64,000 nucleotides of DNA, from positions 514,501 to 578,500 of the forward strand of contig NZ_FWEX01000006.1 of NCBI RefSeq assembly GCF_900170025.1. The letters run 5' to 3'. Below the pieces are notes generated by a model. That model was given only the letters and a program-made list of their open reading frames with translations. It was not told the DNA's origin and ran no database searches. This document shows positions 10,675 to 19,768 of the stretch, in pieces. Position 1 is the first letter of the stretch. Each line of letters begins with the position of its first letter. The position numbers and the translations under genes are program-made. The DNA comes from Nitrospira sp. ND1. Lineage in GTDB: Bacteria; Nitrospirota; Nitrospiria; Nitrospirales; Nitrospiraceae.

Positions 10675-11451
10675 CTACAGCTCCAGCACTTTTTGATAGG
10701 CCCTGAGCAAATCGCCCACGGACAACACCCCGATGATCGTGCCGTCTTCCGTGACCGGCAGGTGGCGGATGCCCTCTTTCTTCATCAATCTAAGTGCTTC
10801 CATCAGCGGTTCACTGTCCTCGATGGTGACCACGGATTTGCTCATGCAGGAGAGCACCACGGTTGTGTTCGGATCCAATCCCTTGGCCACGGCCTTCCGG
10901 CTGAGATCCGTATCCGTGATGATACCGATGTAACGTGACCCGTCATCGACCAGCAGTGAGCCGATCCGCCACTTCTGCAGCAACCGTCCCGCCTCTTTGA
11001 TCGACGCGCTTTTATGCACACTCCGGACTTCCGCGGACATGAACTCCGCCACCGTGCGGCCGTCGATCCGTTCACCGACGGTCCTCCGCCAATCCCGACC
11101 GGCCCTGGTAGCCTTTCTCAACTCAAGCTGCGCCAGACAACTTTCCAGCACCTGCTTGCGTTGGTGGAGGCTTTCACGGTCCACGTTGTGCGTCCCGGCC
11201 TCTTGAGCCTCCTCCGGCAAGATCGCAGCTTCGCCGAGCTTGGCGTAGTGATAGGCTTCGAGCTCCTCGGAGGCTCCCCCGAAGGTTTCACTCAGCACCT
11301 CTTCCGTCTGCTCATCGAATCCGTCCAGCGAGGCGGTAGCCTTACGTCGGGATAAGAATGGCTGGATCGCCACCAACGTCGCTTGAATCTGCTCTATGTG
11401 CCGGCTGAGAAGATCCGCCGGTTCCTGACTCGATTTCACTCTCTTGGCCAT
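10675..11451 (-). CDS. CBS-domain pair protein with an N-terminal helical extension
   Basis: A 258-aa cytosolic protein. Residues ~135-258 form a tandem CBS (Bateman) module: TVAEFMSAEVRSVHKSASIKEAGRLL then SCMSKSVVTIEDSEPLMEALRLMKKEGIRHLPV, with the D-x-D end GIITDTDLSRK typical of adenosine-nucleotide-binding modules. Residues 1-130 are charged and helical and I do not recognise them. AAGGAGG precedes the ATG. Such proteins usually sense adenylate charge and gate another activity. No effector is fused beyond the unknown N-terminus and no neighbour suggests a partner. Confidence 0.85.
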   Translation of the reverse strand: MAKRVKSSQEPADLLSRHIEQIQATLVAIQPFLSRRKATASLDGFDEQTEEVLSETFGGASEELEAYHYAKLGEAAILPEEAQEAGTHNVDRESLHQRKQVLESCLAQLELRKATRAGRDWRRTVGERIDGRTVAEFMSAEVRSVHKSASIKEAGRLLQKWRIGSLLVDDGSRYIGIITDTDLSRKAVAKGLDPNTTVVLSCMSKSVVTIEDSEPLMEALRLMKKEGIRHLPVTEDGTIIGVLSVGDLLRAYQKVLEL

Positions 11452-11514
11452 GCTGCCTCCTTGTTGAGGGCAAGAGAATAACGCAACTATGGCATCGGCT
11501 CAAGCCTTCCCGGC

Positions 11515-11645
11515 AAGATGCTGAAAATGTCCGCCCGCTTTGTTCTCGCGTCGCTCAAAGCCTCAACGTACCTCAAAGGGTACGCCTCGCCTTCTCGCAT
11601 CGCTGCGGCCGCGCGGGACAGACATTTTGAGCATCCTGCTGGGAG
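11515..11645 (-). repeat. Palindromic intergenic repeat, copy 1 (downstream of nirA)
   Basis: Imperfect palindrome of ~130 bases. Read on the minus strand it begins AGGATGCTCAAAATGTC and ends GACATTTTCAGCATCT. The core is GGCCGCAG...GGCGTACCC...GGTACGTTGAG...GAGAACA. The same order of blocks occurs at 27534-27657 and 31572-31694 on the plus strand. It starts about 50 bases after the nirA stop and could end transcription or protect the mRNA. Confidence 0.75.
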
Positions 11646-11695
11646 CACTCCCTACTGCCATCTCCGTGCTTACGTTCTGCAGCTTCCAAAACTGT

Positions 11696-13291
11696 CTAGG
11701 CAGGAAGCGGTTGGGGTGTGAGCCCCGTCGTCTCGTTGCCGGATGCCGTCGACTTTGAGGCTCCCGTGCCTTTTGGCACGGCCTTCCCGCGCACACGATG
11801 CATTTTTTCGCGCGTGTGGTAGGGCATGATCATTTCCAACACCGCTGGAAGCCGATCGCAGGGCACATCCTCCATGATTTTGGTGGCGAGCTTGGGATCG
11901 GGGCCCGAGCGCCCGCCCACGAACACATCCACGGCATCGACGACCTTGCCGCCCACCTTCGCCTTCTTGCCCAAGAGTCCGATATCCGCCACGAGATGGT
12001 TTCCACACCCGGCCGGACAACCGGACCAATGCAAGGTGATCGGCTTGAGGGTATCGCCCAGCTTCCGCTCCAGCACCCGCGCCGTTTCGACGGCCCGGCT
12101 TTTGGTTTCAATGACGGCCAGATTGCAGTAGTCGCTTCCCACACAACTGACCAGTCCCTTGTAGAGGGCGGACGGGTTGTAGGCGAATTGCTTGACCAGC
12201 GGCTCTTCCGCCAGTTCACCCACCAGCCGGTCGCTGATATGAGGGATCACGAAGGCTTGCGCCGGCGAGAGACGTACTTCTCCATTGCCGTACCGAACCG
12301 CCAACGCAGCGATGCTCCGGAGATCAGCCGCCTTCACCCGACCGACCAGCACCTTCAGCCCGACATAGTTCATGCCCCGTTGTTTTTGACGGAAGATGCC
12401 GATGTGGTCGCGCTCCGCCGCTCCCCTCGCATCCACCCCCGCCGTGGGCAGGGTTCTCCCGACCAGCCGTTCGACTTCGTGCCGCAACCGAGCTTCGCCC
12501 CAGGCCTCCACGAGAAATGCGAGGCGCGCTTGGGTGCGATTCTCCCGCGGTCCATGATCGCGATAGATGTGCAGCAGCGTCCGGCAAACCTCGAAGGCTT
12601 CCGCCGGATTCACGAACATGTCCAGGGAGCCAGCAATGCGATAGCCGCCGGACCCCAACTTGCCCCCGACCAGCACGTTGTACCCGTAACACTTGTCATG
12701 CCCCAGGTCGTGATAGGCCGGGACCAACGCGATGTCTTGCGTCTCCGTGTGGAGGCAATTGTCCGGACAACCGGTGACCGCAATATTGCACTTGCGCGGC
12801 AGATTCGTATAGGCCGGATTACCCAGCACTTCGTGATTGATCGCGCGCACGATGTCCGTCCCGTCGAGCAACTCGTTGGGATTCAGACCTGCCACGGGGC
12901 AGGTCATGATGTTCCGTACCGTGTCCATTCCGGTTTGCAGTGACGTCAGGCCCGCCTCCTCCAACTTACTAAACACCGACGGCACATGGGCAATCGTCAG
13001 ATGCCGGAGTTGGACTTGTTGCCTGGTGGTAACATCGACCACCCCGTTGCCGTATTGCAGCGCGATGTCGGCCAACGTCTCGAGTTGAGCCGACGTGGTT
13101 TGACCACCCGGCAGGCGTACCCGCAACATGAAGTGGCCCGGAGTCGGATTTCGCAAAAATAACCCGTACCACTTCAACCGTTGAATATCGTCTTCCGGAA
13201 TAGCCTCCCATCCCGCTTGCGCATAGTGTGCGATCATGTCCCGCACCGTCAGCCCGTCCCGCTCCGACTTGATGACCTCGATCTTATTCAT
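11696..13291 (-). CDS. nirA: Ferredoxin-type siroheme nitrite reductase NirA
   Basis: Assimilatory six-electron reduction of nitrite to ammonium in the cytosol. The 531-aa protein has two ferrodoxin-like/sulfite-nitrite reductase repeats. Siroheme-binding residues are in TRQQVQLR and RKCNIAVTGCPDNC, and the [4Fe-4S]-siroheme ligands are in SCVGSDYC (C-x5-C) and SGCPAGCGNH (C-x3-C). A sulfite reductase is the alternative, but the cyanase/FNT neighbourhood argues for nitrite. I chose the ATG at 13291, which overlaps the stop of the upstream small wHTH gene (TGATG). The longer frame to 13516 overlaps that gene. Last gene of FNT-cynS-wHTH-nirA; a palindromic repeat follows. Confidence 0.9.
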   Translation of the reverse strand: MNKIEVIKSERDGLTVRDMIAHYAQAGWEAIPEDDIQRLKWYGLFLRNPTPGHFMLRVRLPGGQTTSAQLETLADIALQYGNGVVDVTTRQQVQLRHLTIAHVPSVFSKLEEAGLTSLQTGMDTVRNIMTCPVAGLNPNELLDGTDIVRAINHEVLGNPAYTNLPRKCNIAVTGCPDNCLHTETQDIALVPAYHDLGHDKCYGYNVLVGGKLGSGGYRIAGSLDMFVNPAEAFEVCRTLLHIYRDHGPRENRTQARLAFLVEAWGEARLRHEVERLVGRTLPTAGVDARGAAERDHIGIFRQKQRGMNYVGLKVLVGRVKAADLRSIAALAVRYGNGEVRLSPAQAFVIPHISDRLVGELAEEPLVKQFAYNPSALYKGLVSCVGSDYCNLAVIETKSRAVETARVLERKLGDTLKPITLHWSGCPAGCGNHLVADIGLLGKKAKVGGKVVDAVDVFVGGRSGPDPKLATKIMEDVPCDRLPAVLEMIMPYHTREKMHRVRGKAVPKGTGASKSTASGNETTGLTPQPLPA

Positions 13292-13485
13292 CACCTGCCT
13301 CCCAATGCGACGGAATAGTCCGGTCCGGATTTCCTCAATACCACCGCTCCTGCCCGACTCAACTGATCCACGACCAGCAGCACCTGTGACGCGCTCAAAC
13401 CGGAGAGGGTCATCAGTTGCTCGAATGTCTGAGGAGCCTGATGCTCCAGGACTGTCAGTACGGCAGTTTCTGCATTCGTGCTCAT
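13291..13485 (-). CDS. Small winged-helix-like protein coupled to nirA
   Basis: A 64-aa protein with the layout of a minimal winged helix-turn-helix: helices in ETAVLTVLEHQAPQTFEQL, the turn and recognition helix in SGLSASQVLLVVDQLSRAGAV, and a short wing VLRKSGPDYSVA. Its stop overlaps the nirA start by one base, implying translational coupling. AGGAGG lies upstream. It could regulate the operon or assist NirA. No enzyme motif is present, and I cannot assign it to a named family. Confidence 0.75.
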   Translation of the reverse strand: MSTNAETAVLTVLEHQAPQTFEQLMTLSGLSASQVLLVVDQLSRAGAVVLRKSGPDYSVALGGR

Positions 13486-13536
13486 GATGTCCTCCTTTCG
13501 GTTGATCGTGATCCACGCATCAGGGACCGATTCCTC

Positions 13537-13977
13537 TTAAAACGTTTTGTACTCAAGCCACTTGCCGTTCAGCGTGATCTTGCACCGGGCCTCGCCCTGA
13601 CTGCCGGTGACCTTTTCCATATCCAGCGTAAAGTCGATGGCGCTCATGATCCCGTCGCCGAACATTTCATTCGCCATCTCCCGCATCGAATCGCCGTAGA
13701 CACCGATGACTTCCAACAGGCGATACTTAAACGGATCCGTCGCATTCGGGAAATCGGCCCGGACGGGAAACGCGCTCAGGGAGCTGATTTGTTCTTTATC
13801 CAAATCCAGCAGCTTCCCCACTTTGCCCGCTTCCTCCGGTGACAGGCGGTGATTCCCGTTTAACGCTGCGGCGACGAACGTCGGATTCTTCCCGACCGTC
13901 TTCGCCACCTCTGCAATCGTGACCTTCTTGTTCAACCGTTGTGCCTTGATCGCCTTGCGTACTGCTGCTTTTTCCAT
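13537..13977 (-). CDS. cynS: Cyanate hydratase (cyanase)
   Basis: Converts cyanate and bicarbonate to ammonia and CO2 (via carbamate), supplying nitrogen and detoxifying cyanate. Length (146 aa) is near the usual ~156. The N-terminal HTH-like domain (residues 1-75) is followed by the catalytic domain. The three catalytic residues of the family are present: Arg86 and Glu89 in YRLLE, and Ser112 in FGDGIMSAIDF. GGAGAT precedes the ATG. It lies between the FNT channel and nirA in one minus-strand unit, so cyanate and nitrite use are probably co-controlled by the upstream leader. Confidence 0.97.
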   Translation of the reverse strand: MEKAAVRKAIKAQRLNKKVTIAEVAKTVGKNPTFVAAALNGNHRLSPEEAGKVGKLLDLDKEQISSLSAFPVRADFPNATDPFKYRLLEVIGVYGDSMREMANEMFGDGIMSAIDFTLDMEKVTGSQGEARCKITLNGKWLEYKTF

Positions 13978-14030
13978 TGTGATCTCCCTTTAGTGACTCG
14001 CCCGTGAATACACTCCCGCACCGCGCTTCA

Positions 14031-14861
14031 TTACGATCCTGCCACCGCCGACACCACCGGTTGAGCTACCGGGGCCGCCGTCGCTTCCGTTACGCGATAG
14101 GGGCTCACCATCCAATAGAGCCCCCCGACAAACAACCCGCCGCCCACCAGGTTCCCCAGCACGACGAACAGCTGGTTGTACCAAAAGGCCCCCCAACTCA
14201 CAGCCGCGTCATGCGGCAGAAACAACGCCATGCCCAACAACGATTGATTGGCGATGCTATGCTCGAACCCGGTGCCGATGAAGGCGAACAGGCACCAGAA
14301 GATCAGGAGAATCTTCGCCGTATCGTTGCTCGTTCGCCCCGTCATCCAGACCGCCAGACAGATCAGCCAATTGCAGAGAATGCCCCGCACGAACAGCTCC
14401 CAGGCAGGCAGCGACATCTTTACCGAGGCCACTTTCTCGATCAGTTCCGTCGTCGGCCCTTTGGCGAACACGCCCGATTGGACAATGAGCCAGGCCAACC
14501 CCAACGAGCCCGCCAGATTGCCGAGCCAGGACCAGGCATTGAGTTGCATGACTTGCGCCCAGGTGAGACTTCTCGTCAGGCCACCGATGGTGCCGATGAG
14601 GTTATTGCCGGTGAACAACTCAGACCCCGCGAAAATCACGAGCGTCAATGCAATCCCGAACGACACCCCCATCACGAGTTTGACCACCGGAGACCCGGCC
14701 GCGGCCAATGGTCCCCCCACACTGAAGATCAACGCAATCCCAAACCCGAGATAGATCCCGGCCAAGGCCGAGAGGATGAGATATCCGCCCGGTGACCGTT
14801 CGAAAAATGACCACTTCTTTGCTGCTACCCCTGCGATCCGCTCGTGATCCGCTGTATGCAT
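14031..14861 (-). CDS. Formate/nitrite transporter (FNT) family channel
   Basis: A 276-aa inner-membrane protein with six hydrophobic segments. It has FNT hallmarks: the YLILSALAGIYLGFGIAL helix, GSELFTGNN (the conserved N-terminal signature loop), AWELFVRGILCNWLICLAVWM and a C-terminal GNLVGGGLFVGGLYW helix. With nirA and cynS downstream, nitrite uptake (NirC-like) is the best inference, though formate cannot be excluded. Start at 14861 after AAGGAGA; a longer frame to 14918 would run into the leader terminator. First gene of the FNT-cynS-wHTH-nirA operon, behind a tandem antiterminator-like leader. Confidence 0.9.
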   Translation of the reverse strand: MHTADHERIAGVAAKKWSFFERSPGGYLILSALAGIYLGFGIALIFSVGGPLAAAGSPVVKLVMGVSFGIALTLVIFAGSELFTGNNLIGTIGGLTRSLTWAQVMQLNAWSWLGNLAGSLGLAWLIVQSGVFAKGPTTELIEKVASVKMSLPAWELFVRGILCNWLICLAVWMTGRTSNDTAKILLIFWCLFAFIGTGFEHSIANQSLLGMALFLPHDAAVSWGAFWYNQLFVVLGNLVGGGLFVGGLYWMVSPYRVTEATAAPVAQPVVSAVAGS

Positions 14862-14900
14862 GAGGCTCTCCTTTCGGTGGTCACTATGTCCGCACAACTC

Positions 14901-14939
14901 AAAAAAAAACGTCCTCATCCCGCATTCGGGAAGAGGACG
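14901..14939 (-). terminator. Leader terminator 2 before the FNT gene
   Basis: Stem 14910-14916 with 14933-14939 (CGTCCTC/GAGGACG), extended by an inner CCCG/CGGG pairing, followed on the minus strand by nine U (14909-14901). Its 5' arm is shared with the hexaloop hairpin at 14934-14949, so the two structures exclude each other. Confidence 0.85.
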
Positions 14940-15011
14940 TCGTTGTCCTGCTTGGCAAGGTCGCTACGACCTCGCCCGGTGCTGTGTGCCGACTTCAGCG
15001 TCGACAGCAAT

Positions 15012-15053
15012 AAAAAAGGCGCCCGCCACTCTTGGAAGAATGACGGACGCCTT
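15012..15053 (-). terminator. Leader terminator 1 before the FNT gene
   Basis: Arms 15016-15027 and 15042-15053 pair with two mismatches (AAGGCG-CCG type), followed on the minus strand by a U run at 15017-15012. The 5' arm overlaps the 3' half of the P2 hexaloop hairpin (15043-15060). Confidence 0.8.
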
Positions 15054-15123
15054 TGTCCGTTTACCGTATTTCATGCGGGTGTGATTTCAGGCGTCGTTGC
15101 CTGCTCTCACCCAACCCCTGCAT

Positions 15124-15151
15124 GTATACCATCGCCTCGTGGATTCGTCAA
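15124..15151 (-). promoter_or_regulatory. Promoter of the FNT-cynS-nirA leader
   Basis: TTGACG (15151-15146), 16-base spacer, GTATAC (15129-15124), then AT. Same layout as the promoters at 24179-24207 and 38158-38186. It lies 25 bases beyond the glnA stop. Confidence 0.7.
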
Positions 15152-15175
15152 GCGCTCTCGACGAGGAAACCCTCA

Positions 15176-16585
15176 CTACACGTCATAATACAGGAAGAAC
15201 TCGTACGGATGCGGTCGCAACCGCATAGTATCCACTTCCTTGGTACGCTTGTACCCGATCCAGGCCTCAATGAGGTCCTCGCTGAACACCCCGCCCTTGA
15301 GCAGGAATTGATGGTCCTTCTCCAGGTGATTGAGGGCCTCGTCCAGACTCCCCGGCATCGTGCGAATCTTCGCGGCTTCCTTGGCTTCGAGATCGTACAG
15401 ATCCTTCTCGGCCGGCTCTCCCGGATTGATCTTGTTTTCGATACCGTCCAATCCGGCCATCAACATGGCCGCAAACGCGAGATAGGGGTTGGCTGCGGGG
15501 TCCGGAAAGCGCACCTCAATTCGCTTCGCCTTCGGGCTCGGAGAATACATGGGAATGCGAATACCGGCCGACCGGTTCCGGCTCGAATAGGCCAGCAACA
15601 CCGGCGCTTCAAAGCCAGGGGTCAACCGCTTATAGGAGTTCGTCGAGGGGTTGGTGAAGGCCGCCAGGGCCGGTGCATGCTTCAGAATTCCACCGATGTA
15701 GTGCAGGCACATCTGCGACACGCCGGCATATTCCTTCCCTGCGAACAGAGGCTTTCCGTCTTTCCAGATGCTCTGGTGGGTGTGCATGCCCGATCCGTTG
15801 TCGCCGAAAATCGGCTTCGGCATGAAGGTGACCGTCTTGCCGTGCCGTCGCGCCACGTTCTTGACGATGTATTTGAACATCATCATCTTGTCCGCAGTTC
15901 TCAGCAGGCTGTCGAAGCGGATATCGATTTCAGCCTGGCCTGCCGTGGCCACTTCGTGGTGATGTTTCTCGGTGGCGATGCCCGCCTTCTCCATCTCGAG
16001 AATCATTTCCGTGCGGATGTCCTGCTGCGTATCGGTCGGCGGAACCGGGAAGTACCCTTCCTTGTGGCGGATCTTGCCGCCCAGGTTGACGCCCTCCTGC
16101 CCCATATTCCACACGCCCTCGTCGGAATCGATGTGGTAGTAGGCGCTGTGGTTCGTCTGGTCGTACCGCGCATGATCGAAAATGAAAAACTCGGCTTCCG
16201 GTCCCCAATAGGAGGTGTCGCCGATCTTGGTGCTCTGGAGATATTTCTCCGCCTTCTGGGCGATGAACCGCGGATCGCGATCGTACATTTCACGCGTGAT
16301 CGGATCGACGACATTGCCGATGAGGCTCAGGGTGGGCACCGAACAAAACGGATCCATGCAAGCGGTTGCCGGGTCCGGCACGAGCAGCATGTCGCTGTTG
16401 TTGATCGCCCTCCAGCCTCGAATCGACGATCCGTCGAGCCCGGACCCGTCCTTGAACAGGCCTTCCGTCAGTTCGCTGACTGGAATCGTAAAATGCTGCC
16501 AGGTGCCGATCAGATCCACGAACTTCATGTCCACGACCTGGACCTTATTCTTCTTTGCAAAATCTAACACCTCACGAACGTTCAT
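15176..16585 (-). CDS. glnA: Glutamine synthetase type I
   Basis: ATP-dependent condensation of glutamate and ammonium, the entry point of ammonium into biomass. The dodecameric GSI family is clear at 469 aa: DGSSIRGW near the N-terminus, metal-binding YWGPEAEFF, the ATP-binding [16 protein letters not shown] loop, and NRSAGIRIP. Tyr397 in KDLYDL is the adenylylation site, so the enzyme is a target for a GlnE-type transferase, matching the two GlnE-like genes at the left end. AGGAGG precedes the ATG. It follows glnD by 50 bases and ends the nitrogen block that includes amt and glnB. Confidence 0.98.
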   Translation of the reverse strand: MNVREVLDFAKKNKVQVVDMKFVDLIGTWQHFTIPVSELTEGLFKDGSGLDGSSIRGWRAINNSDMLLVPDPATACMDPFCSVPTLSLIGNVVDPITREMYDRDPRFIAQKAEKYLQSTKIGDTSYWGPEAEFFIFDHARYDQTNHSAYYHIDSDEGVWNMGQEGVNLGGKIRHKEGYFPVPPTDTQQDIRTEMILEMEKAGIATEKHHHEVATAGQAEIDIRFDSLLRTADKMMMFKYIVKNVARRHGKTVTFMPKPIFGDNGSGMHTHQSIWKDGKPLFAGKEYAGVSQMCLHYIGGILKHAPALAAFTNPSTNSYKRLTPGFEAPVLLAYSSRNRSAGIRIPMYSPSPKAKRIEVRFPDPAANPYLAFAAMLMAGLDGIENKINPGEPAEKDLYDLEAKEAAKIRTMPGSLDEALNHLEKDHQFLLKGGVFSEDLIEAWIGYKRTKEVDTMRLRPHPYEFFLYYDV

Positions 16586-16635
16586 CCCCTCCTCCTTTCA
16601 ACCGCCGATAAAATAACCGCACCACACGCTGTCGT

Positions 16636-19320
16636 TTACGCCGCATGAGCCCCGAGAAACAGTTCTATCTCATTGAGAATCGACGCCCGAATCGATTCCA
16701 GACGACCGGCCTCCTCCACCTTCTTCCCGTCCATACCCGTTACATAAAACACGTCGGCCACCTGATCGAGCCGGGTGGAGATCCGGGACGCATGCACCGA
16801 CAACCCCAACTGAAAAATCGCGTTCGTGATAATGTACAACAATCCCTGCCGATCATCCGCAAAAACATCCAGAATGGTAAAGCGGTCGGACGTCTCATTG
16901 TCGATCCGCACCTCAGACGGCTGCCGGTGGGCAGGCAACGATCGCCCCATGTTCAGCCTGGTCCCGCGACGCATCAGCGTCTCAATGGCCTGACGCCCCG
17001 TCAACACCTCCGTGATCGTGCCGGCAATCGATTCACACCGGTCAGCAGGCGGAGCCCCCTGGTAGTCCGGATCAGCCACCTGGAAGGTATCGACGACCAC
17101 GCCGTCCTTTCGCGTCACGATCTGGGCATCCAGAATCTGCAATCCGCCGGCCGCCATCACCCCGGCGATCTTCGAGAACAACCCGGGGATCAGATCGTCG
17201 TGCGCAATCACGGCATATTCGCAGGTTCCCAATGGGGCATTGAATTCCGTCTCCACCACCACCCCACCGACTTGCAACCGGCGAATGGCGCCAAGATGCG
17301 CGGCGATGCGTCGGGGAGAGGTTCCATAGACGTATCGCAGGGGAAACTGTTCCAGCTCCGACCGGATCCATGCCTTGTCGGACAGGAGATCCCGATCGGC
17401 TCCCTGCTGTGAAGCCACGTCGTCGGCAATACGCGCGAGGCGCTGCGGTTCATCCGCCGTCTCACGCTCGCCGGACACTTCCTGCATGGCCCGCAGGTAT
17501 AACTCGATCAGCAGGGACTCTTTCCACTTGGTCAGGACATCCGGCCCGACTGCAGCGATATCTGCAGCCGTCAGGGCCAGCAACTTGCGCAACACTTCCG
17601 GCGTGCCCACTTCGCGTGCAAACGGCAGCAACACTTTTTCATCGTAAGGATCACGACGAAAGGCCGTATGGGCCATCAGCAAATGGCGATGCACCAACAT
17701 GACCAACGTCCGCGAATCCCGCTCATCAAACCCCAATCGCGCGGCCGTTTCTTCCGCCAACCGCTTACCGACTTCGCTGTGGTCTTCTTCGTGGCCCTTT
17801 CCCAGATCGTGAAGCAGCAACGCCAGATGCAGCAAATCCTTCCGTTTGATCTCCCGGTAGACTTCACCGAGCACACCGGTATGCTCAGCCAAGGCTTCGG
17901 CCTTCGCCACTGCCAACAGACTATGCTCGTCGACCGTGTACTTGTGGTACTGATTGAATTGCATCAACCCGCGCACGCGCGAAAAGGCCGGCACCAGTTT
18001 CTCCAGGAGATGCGCTCGATGCATCGCCTCCAGTGTCCGCGCCGTGCCGGGCCCCGCGAGAATCGACAAGAACGTACGGCCGGTCTCCGGGGTATGAAAT
18101 TGCTCAGCCGACAGCGTCTCCGCCTGACGATGAATGTCTTCGAGGAGTGACGGATCGATATTCAATCGGCGCGATCGCGCCAGATCGAACAGCGTCAGGA
18201 GCGATGCCGGCCGATCCAACACCTGAGAACGCAATTCAACCGGCACCGTCAGCGCCTCGCCGTCGACGACAAAGTACTGATCGATCCGGGGAGACGGCAA
18301 CCATCGCACCACGCGCTGCCACAAGGAACGACGGCGACACCGCTCGACAAATCGCATCAACGCCGCGTGCAGCCCCATCGTGTGTCGATAGTATTGCTGC
18401 ATGAATTGCTCGACGGCGAGCAGATGCGGCCGGTCGGTGAAGCCCAGATGTGTGGCCAGCCAGACCTGCTCATCGAACGTGAGAATTTCCTGCGCCATGC
18501 CGGCCCGAGTGTGGAGGAACGAGCGGACGCGCAGCAAAAATTCTTTCGCCTCCTTGATCGCCCGATAATCGGCTTGCGAGAGAATCCCGCGATCGGACAA
18601 TTCACGAATCGTCGCGGTATGGAAGCGCGCAGCCCCGATCCACTGCAGGAGATGGAGATCCCGCAACCCGCCTTTGCTTTTTTTGACGTTCGGCTCCAGA
18701 AGGTAGACTGTTTCACCGAACTTCTGGTACTCACGCTGCCGCTCGGCCACCTTCTGGTCGAGGTAGGTATCGAATCCGTGCGCCACGACTTTCCGGACAT
18801 ACCGCGCATGAAACTGCTGGAACAGGTCGGCGCTGCCGGCCAGGAAGCGGGCCTCCATCATCGACGTCCGGACCGTCAGATCGGCGAGGCCCAAATCCAC
18901 ACAGTCTTGAATAGTCCGTACGCTATGGCCGACCTGGAATCCGCTGTCCCACAACGGGTGGAGCACCTGCTTGACCAGCTCAGGCATCACCTTCGCGGCA
19001 TCCGGGTGAAACAGAAACATCAGGTCGATATCGGAGTACGGCGCCAATTCCCGCCGGCCATACCCGCCGATCGCCACCAGGCAACAATGTTGAAAGCCAG
19101 CCGTCGTGAGCGCCTCGCCGCCGGTTCTCGCCGCAGTCCGGTAGCGGCCGACGATCAATCCATCGACCATGTCGGTGGTCGCCGTGACCACCTCGTCGCC
19201 CGAGGCGCCCGCGAGCAGCCGTTGCCGGATCGCCCGTCGTTGCTCGACCAGCAGCTGGGATACCGACGCGGGGGCCGCGTCCTGGGCTGTATGAGAATCC
19301 GCATTCACAGCGTGCGACAT
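16636..19320 (-). CDS. glnD: Bifunctional PII uridylyltransferase/uridylyl-removing enzyme GlnD
   Basis: Senses glutamine and sets the uridylylation of PII (GlnB). The 894-aa protein has all four expected modules: a nucleotidyltransferase with GGYGRREL and YSDIDLMF (Asp97, Asp99), a helical GlnE/GlnD linker, and an HD hydrolase domain (VDEHSLLAV and LALLLHDLGKGHEEDHS). Two C-terminal ACT domains follow (around TCEYAVIAHDDLIPGLFSKIA and FTILDVFADDRQGLLYIIT). The start is 2 bases after the glnB stop, so the two are tightly coupled. Confidence 0.97.
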   Translation of the reverse strand: MSHAVNADSHTAQDAAPASVSQLLVEQRRAIRQRLLAGASGDEVVTATTDMVDGLIVGRYRTAARTGGEALTTAGFQHCCLVAIGGYGRRELAPYSDIDLMFLFHPDAAKVMPELVKQVLHPLWDSGFQVGHSVRTIQDCVDLGLADLTVRTSMMEARFLAGSADLFQQFHARYVRKVVAHGFDTYLDQKVAERQREYQKFGETVYLLEPNVKKSKGGLRDLHLLQWIGAARFHTATIRELSDRGILSQADYRAIKEAKEFLLRVRSFLHTRAGMAQEILTFDEQVWLATHLGFTDRPHLLAVEQFMQQYYRHTMGLHAALMRFVERCRRRSLWQRVVRWLPSPRIDQYFVVDGEALTVPVELRSQVLDRPASLLTLFDLARSRRLNIDPSLLEDIHRQAETLSAEQFHTPETGRTFLSILAGPGTARTLEAMHRAHLLEKLVPAFSRVRGLMQFNQYHKYTVDEHSLLAVAKAEALAEHTGVLGEVYREIKRKDLLHLALLLHDLGKGHEEDHSEVGKRLAEETAARLGFDERDSRTLVMLVHRHLLMAHTAFRRDPYDEKVLLPFAREVGTPEVLRKLLALTAADIAAVGPDVLTKWKESLLIELYLRAMQEVSGERETADEPQRLARIADDVASQQGADRDLLSDKAWIRSELEQFPLRYVYGTSPRRIAAHLGAIRRLQVGGVVVETEFNAPLGTCEYAVIAHDDLIPGLFSKIAGVMAAGGLQILDAQIVTRKDGVVVDTFQVADPDYQGAPPADRCESIAGTITEVLTGRQAIETLMRRGTRLNMGRSLPAHRQPSEVRIDNETSDRFTILDVFADDRQGLLYIITNAIFQLGLSVHASRISTRLDQVADVFYVTGMDGKKVEEAGRLESIRASILNEIELFLGAHAA

Positions 19321-19322
19321 AC

Positions 19323-19765
<443 letters not shown>

Positions 19766-19768
19766 GCT

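Larger units (their letters stand above)
14901..15117 (-). promoter_or_regulatory. Tandem ANTAR-type antiterminator leader before FNT-cynS-nirA
   Basis: On the minus strand, from the predicted start near 15117: P1 hairpin 15103-15088 (CAGGC, loop AACGAC, GCCTG); P2 hairpin 15060-15043 (ACGGAC, loop AAAGGC, GTCCGT) overlapping a U-tailed terminator (15053-15012). Further on comes another hexaloop hairpin 14949-14934 (AGGAC, loop AACGAC, GTCCT) overlapping a second U-tailed terminator (14939-14901). All three loops have A at position 1 and G at position 4, the recognition pattern known for ANTAR proteins such as NasR and EutV. The second module lacks a clear canonical P1: candidates are a GTCGAC/GTCGGC stem with loop GCTGAA, or a long AGGTCG stem. 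Confidence 0.8.

Noticed and set aside
14862-14918. N-terminal extension of the FNT protein (frame open from 14918)
   Set aside because: It lies in the leader terminator and encodes a poly-Phe stretch; AAGGAGA before 14861 gives a normal start.
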